NCBI GenBank assembly: GCA_037013495.1
Contig: CM072805.1
Location: forward strand, 38,373,169 to 38,437,168
Source: Hippophae tibetana
Lineage: Eukaryota; Streptophyta; Magnoliopsida; Rosales; Elaeagnaceae
Reading direction: 5' to 3'
Length of the DNA stretch: 64,000 nt
Shown here: positions 48,700 to 61,624 of the stretch, one piece after another
How the letters are laid out: each line of letters begins with the position of its first letter
Position numbering within the stretch: position 1 is the first letter of the stretch
Notes under the pieces: generated by a model
The model's database searches: none
Told to the model about the DNA's origin: nothing
Seen by the model: only the letters and a program-made list of their open reading frames with translations
Translations under genes and position numbers: made by a program

Positions 48700-49915
48700 A
48701 TTTCATTTGAAAATGTTTATTTGCTTATGGAACATAAATTTCTTATTATTGTTGTTATATTGGTTTATGTCATGATTTGTAATATGTGGATTTATTGGTA
48801 CCTAATTTTGGCTTGTTGTACAAGACTAATATGGTGGTTCACTGGGATTAAGTTAGCACCACTTATCCAGTTACAGAGTGTGAACGCTGCCATGAATCGC
48901 CATTCCCATGAGCTTTTTTGTTTATCTCCAATGAAGTGTACCGTCGGTATCCGACCCTTACGGGTCAATTTGGGTGAACCACTTCGGCTCACAAATGGCT
49001 TTTTCCCCAATTTTTAGAGGGTATTGTTCAATAAAAAAATATTTTATTTGCTCATGAACTTGTATATCATGCGACTCACATGCATTTTCCGATTATGAGA
49101 GGATTATAAATGATAAATCATTCTTTACCATTACTATTTTAGTTTATTTTTTTATTTTACCAACAAAACGTGACTTTAAAAGTATAAGATTAGTCTCTTA
49201 TTTTTATTTTTTATTTTTGTGAAAAATCACAAGCATGTAATGCTTTCTTTTATTTTACAAATAAAACGTGACCTTAACGAAGTATAAGATTAGTCTTCTT
49301 TTTTATTTTTTTGAAAAACACAATCACTTAATGCTCGTGAAGAGAACAAATAATATGTATGATTGATAAAGTATATTTTAAAAATAATGAATAATATTAT
49401 TATGTAAAACTACCTCCTATATTGTAAGTTTTATTTAAATTATGTGACTAAATCAAAACTTTTTTAAATGTCGGATCCGAATTTACATTTCTTAAAGTAA
49501 GGGACCCAAACTGGCAACTTAGAAGTCTCAAAACAGCAAAACAAGACAATTTCCACTGGAAAAATTTGCAATTTAAACTAAGTTTTTATTGACATGAACT
49601 ATATCCTAGTAACTTGCCAATAAACTAAGTTTCCTTATCATTTCATTATTTTTTTCACTTTCTAGCCAGTCCCTAGTTACTTCCATCAATATGGTATTCA
49701 AACGTCTGGTTTGCATGTAAATGAAGAAAGGTGGTAATAAATGATAAACTTTTCTAGAAAAAAAAATCAAGAGATAACAGAGACTTGCACACAATTATCA
49801 TCAAAGGATATGTTCAACCTCAACTATTTCTGTAAAGAGTTATCAAAATGTGCATGACTTAATAATTCAACTAATGAAGTCATGAAACTTCATGATTTGC
49901 TCATCCAGCATTACC
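48700..49915. other. ADF 3' region and intergenic DNA
   Basis: The first few hundred bases are probably ADF 3' UTR. A diverged duplicated motif (TTTTACCAACAAAACGTGAC and TTTTACAAATAAAACGTGAC, each followed by AAGTATAAGATTAGTCT) lies at about 49153 and 49253. No gene is seen. Confidence 0.5.
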
Positions 49916-49920
49916 ATTTG

Positions 49921-52854
49921 TCAGGGGGCATAAGATCTTTTTGAGAAAAACATTCCAGATAAGTATAAAGAGAGCTTCTCTCTTAAAAGAGAGCCATTAC
50001 TGTCAACAAATTCACAAATTTGCTGTTGGTAATCTGCATCATGTTGATCAGACAATGACATTTCTTCTTTCATCTCATCGTCCATATCAATAACTATATT
50101 GTGCAGAATACAGCAAACAAGAATAATCCTTGGCAATTTATGCTTATCAGGCTTCCACATAACCCCTTGAATTATCTTCCACATCTCCTTCAACCTCGTT
50201 AATGCTCGCTGCGCCACCATTCGTGCTTCAAAAATTCGTTTATTAAACTCAGCTTGAAAATCTGACAACTCTTTTCCACAATAAGGAGTCAGAAGCCATG
50301 GCAAAAGAGGAAACCCTGCATCACCTACAATGTATTCCCTTAACTTTGTTCCTTCTGAAACAAAAAGCTCTTCCCCATTCAACATCTTCCCTTCTTTGGA
50401 CATTTCATAAAAACCCGAGCTTTGGAGCACAAGGGAATCACTTAAACAACCAGGCCACCCGACAATTATATTCCGAAATCTCATTTCTGGATCAACAATT
50501 ACCTGCAAGATCATGCTGCAATTCTTCTCGCAATCAAGCCATATATCGTTTTCTTTGTCTGTTGTAGGCAGAGTCATCATGATGTGTGTAGTGTCAATTG
50601 CTCCACAACAATTTGGAAGGCCAAATTTTTTCTCAAACTTGGATTTTATTTTTTGCATATCTTTTTCAGTTGAAGGCCAATGAAGATGATGGAGTCCTCT
50701 TTCTTCCATTGATTCAACAAACCGCCATGTTATTTGAGAAACAGTTGATTGGTTCATACCAAATGAGTCACCTATGCTTGATAATGACTCACCAGAGCTA
50801 AGCCTCCTAAGAGCAACAGCTACTTGGTCATTTAAAGACAAAGGTTTGCCATTAATAGCATTTGTGGTTTTGGCCATCATATCTTCCTCTACAAGTGAAC
50901 AGATATAACTGAAAGTCTTTCTTGAAATCTTGAATACAGATTCAAATTTCACTGAATTCTTTGACTGACACAAAAGCCCTGGAAGAGCAAAACCATAACA
51001 CAAGCATTAGCAAAATTATATGGCAGAATTTACAAGCAAGTGCAACGAAAGGGAGTTAAAAGTGTTAAACTGGTCAGGATAGACCAAGAAGAAATTTATA
51101 GACCAAAAATTTTGAACTGTCTTTATCTAAGACTAAAGAAAATATGAATTTCCTTGCTTTCCATTACCATCTCAATCGAATATTTTTTAAATACGAAAGC
51201 ACCTTCTTCATTAACAATCAGATTGACATAGTCATGCGAGGGCACATAAGTTCTTAAATTTCCATATAAGGTGAATAATTCAGGTGCACGGTTGTGTGAT
51301 AAAAACAAAATTAATATAACTTTGAATCATATTCAGAGATTTTTCTTGTAACAAGGTTATACACAGGAAATTTTATTTGCTAGGTCAACTACAATTGTAC
51401 ACTGGAAAACAATCCAAGTCATGATAAATCATGTTAAATTGTACAGTTCAAAAGTCAAGAAAAAATCATTCAGATTATCCAAAAAAAAGACACTAAAAGA
51501 CATGTCAATAACGAGAGAATGGAGGAAACAAAGTAAATAAGATCAAAGAGTTCCTATTCACAGCAATATCAGAACAAAATAGCTATTTTAGGCCTTTCAA
51601 AATATATGGTCAGGTATAAGAATTCAGAGGAAGGAGTCAAGAAAATCTATATCAAACAAGTTAACCAGTAGAAGAAAATAAAGCAACCAAAAGTGTCTAA
51701 AGTAGTGACCTTAAATACAGAGCAGTGCCCATTGTGAGCAAGACCATGGCAAGGAATCAAGAAAATCTATATCAAACAAGTTAACCAGTAGAAGAAAATA
51801 AAGCAACCAAAAGTGTTTTTTGTAGGTTGTGTAAAAAGAATTTATCTTTTAGTTGGTTGGCATGAGAATTGGGTCACTTTACTTATCTTTCATAAAATTA
51901 GTGCATTTTAGTTACCTTATTAATGCATTTTTGTACATTTTAATCATATCTTACTAATTTTGGTTTTTAAGGATATTTTTTGGAAAAATACTTGAATGTG
52001 ATCAAATTAAATCTTACCAGTAGGGATTAAACCTTACCAGCAGGGACTGTTAGATATTTCAAGAAAAAAATGTTTAAAAAAATAGTAAAAAAATGAGTAA
52101 ATTGATAGAAGCTTAAAAGATTAAAATGTCTACAAATATAACAAAAATGTGACTAAAGTATATTAATTTAATTAAAAGAACTAACCTAACAATTGAAAAG
52201 TAAAGTGATATTTTTTCTATCTTTTATGCATCCCCAATTATATGTCTCGGTTTAATCATTACCAGAAACTAATCTAACAATTAAAAACAGGACAGTTCTG
52301 ACCAAAAAAAAAAATTTAAAAACAGGACAGAATAAACTTGTTCTTTAAATTTAAGCTATGTCAGGAAAAACCAATATCTCTAAATCAAAGAAAATTTCGA
52401 TTAACAAATCACCAAAAGCTTAGGCCGAAACATCAGATTTCAATGTATGTATAAAAAAGCTCCTTAATTATATATGAACAATCGGTAATTATGATATAAG
52501 CAAAAGAAAACCATCAAACTATTGAAAAGTGCATTAAATTTTATCCCAAGTCCTAAATTTTATTATATCAAAGAAATCTCATCTGCCCTCATAGAATAGC
52601 TCTCGAGACCAATTCCAAAACCAATGTGTATAATAATAATGACAATTACTGCGCATAACGAATTTATGAACTAATAGAGTAAAAGAAAATGCATAACTTA
52701 GAGTTGCAGAAATATATTTACCAGTAATCCTTTGAGAGAAATCGTCCCACCAATCCAACGGCTGTGATTGAGAACCGAGAGAAGCAGCCATGGCACTCTG
52801 GTCAACCTTATTCTCAGTCTTCCTCCTCCTTTTGAACCCTTTGGTGGGTCCCAT
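49921..52854 (-). CDS. ALP1: ALP1-like protein, domesticated PIF/Harbinger nuclease
   Basis: Two exons (52722-52854 and 49921-50978) join to 396 residues. Exon 1 encodes a basic N-terminus with KGFKRRRK, a possible nuclear signal, and LDWWDDFSQRI. Exon 2 encodes a helix-turn-helix-like segment (SLSSIGDSFGMNQSTVSQITWRF) and then a DDE_Tnp_4 fold with CCGAIDTTHI, VGWPGCLSDS and VGDAGFPLLPWLLTPY. The last acidic residue of the nuclease, normally Glu in a V-E-R-x-F-G motif, reads Gln (VAQRALTRLKEMW, residue about 301). The C-terminal LPRIILVCCILHNIVID is strongly conserved in plant ALP1-type genes. Arabidopsis ALP1 lost nuclease activity and associates with the Polycomb repressive complex PRC2. 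The frame is open throughout and there are no terminal repeats, supporting a host gene. The 1.7 kb intron contains a 60-bp perfect repeat. Confidence 0.9.
51637..51816. repeat. Perfect 60-bp direct repeat in the ALP1 intron
   Basis: The segment starting TCAAGAAAATCTATATCAAA occurs at 51637 and again at 51757, identical over about 60 bases, with a 120-bp period. It looks like a recent local duplication. Confidence 0.85.
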
Positions 52855-52859
52855 TGTAC

Positions 52860-54845
52860 AACTCAAAAGGAAACTCAGAAGAGACGACACTAATTTGAAA
52901 GACCGTCAAGCATCAACTAAGAAAATCAAACAAATCCAAAAGAATTCACAAAGAGAAATTGATAGAAATTATAAAACCGGACAATGAAAAGAGTCAGATT
53001 TGAAAATAATATGAAATCAAGAGATAATGATTAGAAAAACCAACAAACTTGTTAAAACTACTTGTAAAGAATCTAGTTCACCTCTGGATTATATTAGCTA
53101 GAGATGGGTTTAGAAATTATAATTGTTGGAGGTGTCGTGCGCGCCTATGTGTATTACATATATGCTGGGTTGGGCGTTTCTTTTAGTTAAATTTCGGAGC
53201 ATGCATAACAATTAAAAAGTTTTTTTCTTTTTTCTTTCTATATTTCTAGAATAATAATTAACAAGTTGAATAGGATTGACCGAGCGTGAAGACCAACTAA
53301 AAAAGAAAAGAAAAAACAAATCACAAATGGTGGTAGTCTTCGGTGACGACGCGATCGAGTTTATACGTGATATCGTGTTGTAAAAACATGTATTAAAAAA
53401 ACATGTATTAAAAAAAACAATTATGTATATATATAATATATTTGATAGTTCATACTTCTTATTCAATAAAATTCCTAGTGTTTATTAAAAAAAAATTATA
53501 TCAAAAAAGTTCACCAGGATATTTTTGCATATCTCGGATTAATTTGGGCACAAATGTAAACTTATGATAAATATTAGTTAAAGAAACGTAACTTGCGTAA
53601 ATTGTTATATTATTTGTTTAATTTTATAATATATTTAAAATTTAATTCTAATAATTTTTGAATTAATTAGAATATATATATTGAAAAAAGGTACGATAAT
53701 TCTTGATTTTGATAAGGGGTTTGACTTTTATTTTTTGTAATTTAAAATAAAATAAAATAAAAATAATATATGTTATTATTTTAAAATATAAGGATATTTT
53801 TATCTAAAAGTATTTTATAAATAATGTACACTGAAAATTTAGTGGCTTATAATGTCGTGGTTGGTAAAGTTTTTATATCTTTAATAAAAATATTTAATAT
53901 GTTAAGTTTATATAATTTGATTTTGAATGAGTTTTGAGTTTTAAGGTTGATGTTATTGATTAATTGTTTAAAGTTGAAATCTCGTACGATATAAGACGTT
54001 AGCAAACACTTGATAATCCAATTTACGAACTACACGATATAAGACGTTTGACATTCTGACATATAGGTTAAATAGGTAGAATTGAGAGTTATACCATTGA
54101 TCTCCTGATTAGTTGATAATCCAATACTATAGAAACATGAATACAAGGTTGATATTAATCTAATAATAAATAGATTAATCTAACATTGACCTGTTTATCA
54201 AAGAGATAAATTTAATTTGTCTTCTCTATCATTATGTCTATGAGATATTTAAATTTAATTATGACCTACTATCATACTCATTAGTCATTAATTCGCTATA
54301 TATATGATTTTATGTAAGAATTTTTTTTTTCTCCATATTATTCCGTATACTGAGATTGGTATCACATATAATGACATAATATAGCTAATTAAAGTAAATC
54401 CACTTATCATATAGATATTAAATGTTAATTTCCTACTAAGTTGAGTCAAGAAACCAACTTCATGGTTACACATAAGTAGATAATGTCTAGAGATATGTCT
54501 CAAGCATGCTTCGCTTTCCTCTATTGAAACTTATGCTAACATGAAATGGATGATGCTTGACCATGTGGTCTACAAATATTGGTGTGAGTATAAAAATACG
54601 TGCACATAACAAGTAATTTGCATTGCTTAATTTCTTCAATATATAATTCAAGCATAATATGTAACAATATTATGTTTAGTGAAATTTTCTGATGAAGTGT
54701 AAGTACAAACTTTGCATATTTTTATGACGAAGATAAAGCACACGAGTTCAAGTAACAAGCCTAGCTCCCACAAAACACTAGAAAAATTGAATTCTAATTT
54801 TTTTCATTGATATCTCAACAATTTGTCAATTTTTTATTTTTTATT
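52860..54845. other. Intergenic region between ALP1-like and aquaporin genes
   Basis: The left edge is the promoter and leader of the ALP1-like gene. The rest is AT-rich, with a short ACATGTATTAAAAAA duplication near 53384-53415. I see no gene. Confidence 0.5.
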
Positions 54846-54850
54846 TTTTT

Positions 54851-56831
54851 TTAAATTGGTTCATTAGAGGTCTTCCTTTTCCTAATAAAGATGGTGTCAT
54901 AAACAACAGCAGCAATGGCAGATCCAATGAAAGGCCCAGCCCAATAGACCCAATGGTGAGTCCATGTCCAGCTCACCACAGATGGCCCAAAAGTCATTGC
55001 TGGGTTCATGGAAGCACCAGTAAAAGCACCACCAGCTAAAATGTTGGCTCCAACAACGAAACCAATTGCAATTGGAGCAATTAAGCCGATATTTCCCTTC
55101 CTTGGATCCAATGCTGTTGCATATACTGTGTATACCAACCCAAAGGTCGTCACAATCTCAAAAACTAGTGCATTCCATACACTCACTCCTGCAGATATTG
55201 AAAATCCTGCAACTACCTGCAATATTAATGATTTTAAGCACATAGTTAATATTTATTAGAGTTTAGGTTACATATGATAATAGCCTAAACTAAAAAACAC
55301 AATCCTACTAACTAGTTAGATTTATTGTTTACATTAATACTATATGGGTTAACGTAATTATATCTATATTAAAGAGCACTATTACATATTATAAATACAA
55401 CTAATTTGACGCAATCTCATTTGATACAGTTTTGTGAACCATACTATTAAATTAAATTCCTATACAATATTTGAGATTTATTAAAAATTTGTGATATTTA
55501 GAGTTTTCCTAGATAAGGAGTATTTTTTGAAAAATTATAATACTTTTTTAAAGAATTTGTTTCAATCAGGAATCGAAATGTGCTTTTTAAGACCAGAAAA
55601 CACTTATAACAAAATTTTTATGTTTTGTATAAAAGCATTTTTAGATGAACACAACGGAAAGCATAGCTTTAAAGTTGCATATATGGTTGAACTCTAAGGA
55701 TATGTTTGCTAGTGTTCTTTTGTTGAAAGCGGTTTCTGTCAAAATTAAACCATTTTTAGAAGAAAGTGATTTTATTAAGAAACACATAGTTTGGTTTTTT
55801 TGTCTGACTTACTAAGCACTGTAAATACCTTATTATAACCCAAATAAAAATACATCCGTTTGGTTAAAAAGCGGAGCCAACATATATACCCTAATTAAAA
55901 TAAAATAAAAATTACTTACCAATCCACCGGTGGCATACTTGAGTAGAAGACAAGCAAAAACAGATCCAAGCATCTGAGCAATCCAATACATAATTGCCAT
56001 CAACAAAGTAATGTTTCCACAAATGAAAGCACCAAAGGTGACAGCAGGGTTTACATGACCACCAGAATCGTTAGCAGCAATAGAGACGGCCACAAATAAT
56101 GCAAATGCGTGTGCCAATGCAGCAGCCACAAGCCCTGCTGGTGTGCCTGCCCCATTATGACTCAGTTTGCCTGCAATAACAATTTTGACATCAACTTGTT
56201 ACTACTCACTTGATTAATCTTGATTACTAAATAAAAGTTAACTATAAACAAATATGCAAACAAATTAAAGAAACTCCACTTATTAGATATTAAGTTCTTA
56301 ATTATATTGAAAATAAAATTCATTGTTAAGATTTACTTAATTATATATAGTTTTTAATAACACTAAAAAATGTCCCTTAATTCAAATGAAACAAAACCTC
56401 ACACAATTAGTAGTTATATACTACACATGTTTCTCAAATTGTTCGAAAACACAAAAGGGAAAATAATAAACCAAAATAAATCTACACGAAAAATAAATTT
56501 TGCGTTTTTCTGAGGCACATGAAGTAAACAGTCACTCACTGTCCACACGAAATTTTGTTTTTTTTTTTTTGGGGGGTTCAATCTGCAAAATAGGGTATAT
56601 TTCTTTTGCTAAGACAAAAATGGATGTAATTCTTTTGCCAAGACAAATTTCTATTGCTAAGACAAAAATGGGTAGTTTGATGAAGAAAATAATCGTACTG
56701 AAAGCCATGGCAGAGCCTTCCCCAGCAAATACAAAAATAATCATTGAAAAGAACTCGGCAAAACCAGCTCTGATTGAATCAGGGTGTTTAGCCTCCTTTG
56801 CAGTTCCAACTTTAATTTTAGAAAAAGGCAT
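54851..56831 (-). CDS. Tonoplast intrinsic protein, TIP1-type aquaporin
   Basis: Three exons (56699-56831, 55920-56170, 54851-55216) join to 249 residues, normal for TIPs. The start [14 protein letters not shown] and the [17 protein letters not shown] helix are TIP1-like. The two pore boxes are NPA at residues 85-87 ([13 protein letters not shown]) and 199-201 ([13 protein letters not shown]). Six membrane helices are expected, in the vacuolar membrane. Aligned to TIP1 proteins, the aromatic/arginine filter reads His65, Ile187, Ala196, Met202. The last position is normally Val in TIP1, so Met is unusual. Relatives conduct water, urea and hydrogen peroxide; TIP1;3 is pollen-expressed, but I cannot place this one confidently within TIP1. 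Splice sites and frame are intact. Confidence 0.93.
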
Positions 56832-56839
56832 GTTCTTAT

Positions 56840-59800
56840 AAAATTATATCTTTTGCCACTTGCTTAAGATGTGTGAGACTTAGATTAATTATGAGAATTA
56901 AAGCTCAGTGTTTTTGCACTTTAAATACCTGAAAATAACAGCTACGGAACCGGCATATCCCGTTGCCGATAACTGCGTTGTAGGACACTGATTAATCAAG
57001 ATTGGCAACTGTACTGGCCGCGATATTTACATTATAAAAATTGTTATTAGTAAAAAAATAATTTAATAATAATAATTTTAAGAAATTGTTATTTTCATAT
57101 CAAAAATTACTAACTAGATAATACTTTTTATGAGATTTATAGTTACATTTTTATGTCACATTAATTAAATATTTTATTTCATAATTTAATACTCTATAAT
57201 TTTAAAAAATAAAAATAATGTTCTAATATTAACAATTTTTGCTCTAATAATAAAACTTTAATGTGTTTTGATTATAATAGTAAAAAGTATTGTGTCAATA
57301 ATACAAATACTTGTGACAATATTTCATTACTTTTTATTTTTTATCACAATTTAATAAACAATATTAATCAAACATCATAATATAATAGTCAAAAACTTTT
57401 TAAAATTAGAATGATTAATTTAAGAATGAATAAATAATTCGATCAATCCATTTAAATTGAAAAATTTGATCTAATTTTTTAAATTTAGATCATATTAAAT
57501 TGATAAATTATATAACTAGATCAGATTAATATTGACAGATTTTATAATTTATTATATCTAATTCAGACTAAATTACTATTAAAATATAAATAAATAAATA
57601 TTTAAATATTATGTATTTCATACTTATATTATATTATCATTTTAACTTAAAAATAATATTTATTTATCATAATTTAATAATTATACATACATATTTTTTT
57701 ATTTTGTTTTTTAGTATTAACTATAAATAATAATGTTTTAAAAAATATATTAATTTATAATTTGTATATGTTATATTTTATTTATAATAATAAATTTTAA
57801 TATTAATTTAAATTTATTAAAAAAAATTAAATCTATTTAAATTTAAATTAATTATATCATTACGTAAAATTCATATTAAAATATATTAAGAGTCGTATCG
57901 AATTCACATCTATTCAATTCATTCTTCACCTTAATTAAATTTGACGCTACATGCAAAACTATTTTATCTAAACATTTGATTTTTCTTGCGACGTGAAAGT
58001 GAACCACTGAATTTATAGATAAAGATTGGAGCACGTAACACTATGTCGTGGTCATTGAGTTAATCAACCGTAGGGCTGAATTGGAATCGAGTAGCCATTT
58101 ATCATCGCCGACATGAATGGTTGGTCCCGCATAGTTACTGACTTACTGTAGTATTTTTTGTCCAGTAATATCAGTACCTTGTACCGTGCTTTATTTTGTC
58201 ACCGTCATTGGACCAATCAACACTTGTAATCTACGTCAAATTATCAAATTGATTTTCTTCCTATGAACATTAATTCAGCTTTTCAATGGCCACTTATTAT
58301 TGAATGTTTTTTTTTTCTTTTCAAAATAAACCCAAATTGAATAAAATTAATCACAATATTTTTAGTTAGATTCTTGTCTATAATTATATGTATGTGGAAT
58401 TTACTGTCATCTCTTAAATTTTTCTTTCTCTATCTTTTATATCTTATTTATTGTAAAAAGACCTTTTTATTACATGAGTCGACTTCATCGATCTTCAATA
58501 AATATATATATATATATATATATTTGATATTATCGTATTGGTTGATTAAAATTAATCATTATATTTTTCATTACATTTGTATCTATAATTATATATAGGT
58601 TGAACTAACTCTCATTTTTCTAATTTCTTTTTCTTCTTTTTTATATCTTGTCTACCATGAAAAATACCTCTTTTATGTATGAATAGACTCCATCTTCAGT
58701 AAATTTTATTTATTATTTTTTTGGTATTAATCATAATATTTTTTATTAAATTCGAATCTGTAATTACATGTAAGTCTACCATCTAGATCTCCAATATTTT
58801 TTTTCTTCTCTTTTATATCTTGTCTACCATGAAAAGACATCTTCCGTGTATTACTCGATTCAATCTTCAATAAATTTTATTTATTCCTTTTATATTATCA
58901 TAATAGTTGAATAAAACTAATCACAATATTTTTCATTATATTCATATCTATAATTATATATAGATGGAACTAAGTACCATCTCCCCAATTCTTTTTCTTT
59001 CTCTTTTATATCTTTTCTACCATGAAAAAACCTCTGTCTTATATGAGTCGACTCCATCTTTAATAAATTTTATTTATCTCTTTGGTATTATCCTATTAAT
59101 TGAATAAAATTAATCACAATATTTTCATTAAATTCATATATATCAATAAATTGTTATTTTTGTATATCTCTTATTTTTATTTTGATATTGTTTTTTATTT
59201 TTTTTTTCAATTATACAAATCAAAGATATCAATAATATGTATATATTTGCATAAATTATTTGTTATATAACATATATTTTCATATTTTTCCTATCAACCG
59301 GGAAAATATTGAGTATATATCAATGGTAATATTTATATTTTAATTTATGTTTATAAATTGTATACTTAATAAGGATAAAAATGTAAATAATATCGTGAAT
59401 ATTGTCGAGATAATATTATTATTTTGTACGTATTGATATTGAAATGTAATATACATACATTTTAATTAAATCATCAAAAATATTGACAAATTTTTGGTTA
59501 AATTATCATTTAAATATTTTTTTATTGGTTAAAATATCTTAAATATTGTAAATATTATCACTAAAATATAAAAAAATATCAATAATATTTCTTTTCGTAC
59601 CATCGAAAATTTATCTATTTATATTAATTAATATAATTAAATATTGTATGTAATTATTTCAAATATTTTAACTACTTATTTTATAATATTTCATAAAAAA
59701 TAAGATATATTTTATTATACAATATTTTAATTAATTAATCAACTTATTTATTAATATAAATATTATAAGTATTTAAAAATATATGTATTAAATAAAAATT

Positions 59801-61285
59801 AGTTTAAAATATAAGTAATTAATTGTTTAATATTTTATAAAATTTTATAAAACAATTTATATTTTTGATTTTTTTTTAAATTTTGGTCAATAATATTATA
59901 TCATTGGTATATCTCAACGTATTAATGATATAGTAATTTCAAACCTTAATACTTAGAAGATAATCGAAAAATAAAATAAAAACAACTTTTATCTTATTAA
60001 AATTTACTGCATCACTTGATTAAATCAACAGTAAATAAAAATCTAAATTTTAAGGTTTTTCCACTAATATCTATGCTGGCGGGACCTTAAACCGAATTGC
60101 ATGGACCGTGATTGTGATGGGAAAGTAACGGAGATACGAGAAATAATTATGGGGTATGTTAACGTGTTAACTTGTTATTTTAAATTAATATAATATAATA
60201 TAATATTTTTAAAAAATATAAAAATAATGAATTTAATTAATAAAAAATATACCTTTTTAAGCAACGAGTATCTACTTTTAGAGCTAGTCATCTCCATCAT
60301 TTAGTAGTGTTCTAATCTAAGGTTGTGAGTTTACATCAAGTGAGTATGTTTTGGTAATTTATTTTAGTAGAGTATAGTTTAATTTTTATGAACTAGTTTG
60401 AATGTATTAATATCTAATAAATATAATAATACTACCAATATTATGAAATGAAATTTGGATATGCAATAAATACAATAATTCTGTAAACTATATGCATTAT
60501 ATTTATGAGATAGTGATTTGAGATGCTTTTTAAATTTATGACATTTTTTTATTTTTATTTTTTGAAGAATTAAATTTATGATACTTAACATTTTCCTTTC
60601 TCACATAGTTGATCATTGGAGAAACAAATTGGGCCCATGGATACTGCATGGACATTACTTTGATCACTACATTTATGGAACCTATTTGAAGGTGATGGGT
60701 GGGGTACATTTTTTTACGTAAAATCAGCAAACTGAATTTTATTATATTATTGTTAGATGAGATATTATAAATTTTGTTATTATTAAAAATAAATATTTTA
60801 TTTTTATAATTATGTAATTTAATTAGAGAATTAAAATATAATTTTTATATTAATTAAAACATTTTTTTTCGTAAATTAAAAAATTAAAATGATCTATTAT
60901 AAATAACAAGATTAAATTAACTTATTTTACAAAATAATAATAATAATATCACTCAAATCTTTATTTCTTTATCCAAACATCTTATCACATTAAATGCAAA
61001 ACTACTATCTTATATTTATTAATTATATAATCAATAACAATAAACATATATATTATATTACTAGCATTCTAACAAATCATTATGAAACTAATAATGATAA
61101 TATTTATCTCATTTACTAACTTTTTGGTTGTTTATATTGATATAAAAAGTACATCAATGTTTTAAACTAACCTAACTAACTTCACAAACTTGATTTCTAA
61201 AATATAACCATCTCCGATAAATGAAACAACAAACCTATCTTACTGTTATATATAAACAAACAAAAAATATATAAATAATAATAAA
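56840..61285. other. AT-rich intergenic region, no gene seen
   Basis: The left 150 bases are probably the aquaporin promoter. Less AT-rich patches at about 57960-58230 and 60060-60150 show no frame or motif. A tandem array at 58337-59150 is listed separately, with an internal TA microsatellite near 58500-58522. Confidence 0.5.
58337..59150. repeat. Tandem array of units of about 190 bp
   Basis: The phrase AATTAATCACAATATTT or a close variant recurs at about 58348, 58550, 58725, 58916 and 59107 (spacings about 175-202). Each occurrence is followed by CTATAATTATAT, a TTTATATCTT block, an ACCATGAAAA-like block, a GAGTCGACTCCATC-like block and AATAAATTTTATTTAT. This gives four diverged units plus the start of a fifth. 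No coding frame runs through it. Confidence 0.75.
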
Positions 61286-61287
61286 AA

Positions 61288-61617
61288 TGTTAAGTCTCAT
61301 ATTGGTTAAGAATAATTCAGCAGTACTGCTTATAAGTCTGGGCAACCATTTAACTCACACGTTGGTTTTTAGATTCAGAGTTAGGTCTGAGTTTCTAAGT
61401 TGTTATAAGAGCTAGGCTCTTTGCTTCTTCGTACTCTCATCGGTCCTCGTATCGTAAATCCGGACCGTGCCATAAATCCGGACTCTAGCCGATGTGGAGG
61501 GGGATGTTAAGTCTCATATTAGTTAAGAGTAAAGCAACAATATTGCTTATAAGTCTGAGCAACCATTTAACTCACAAACTGATTTTTTAGTTCAAAATTA
61601 AGCCTCAGTTTCTAAGT
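61288..61617 (+). mobile_element. TRIM-like mini LTR retroelement, about 330 bp
   Basis: Two direct repeats of 113 bp (61288-61400 and 61505-61617) both begin TGTTAAGTCTCATATT and end CTAAGT, with roughly 20 mismatches by eye. They flank a 104-bp, GC-richer internal segment. It begins with TGTTATAAGAGCT, similar to a tRNA-Met primer site, and ends with the purine tract TGGAGGGGGA just before the second repeat. AAAAA occurs on both sides (61283-61287 and 61618-61622) as a possible target duplication, though it is low complexity. There is no coding frame, as expected for terminal-repeat retrotransposons in miniature. The 3' ends are not the canonical CA. Confidence 0.75.
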
Positions 61618-61624
61618 AAAAACA

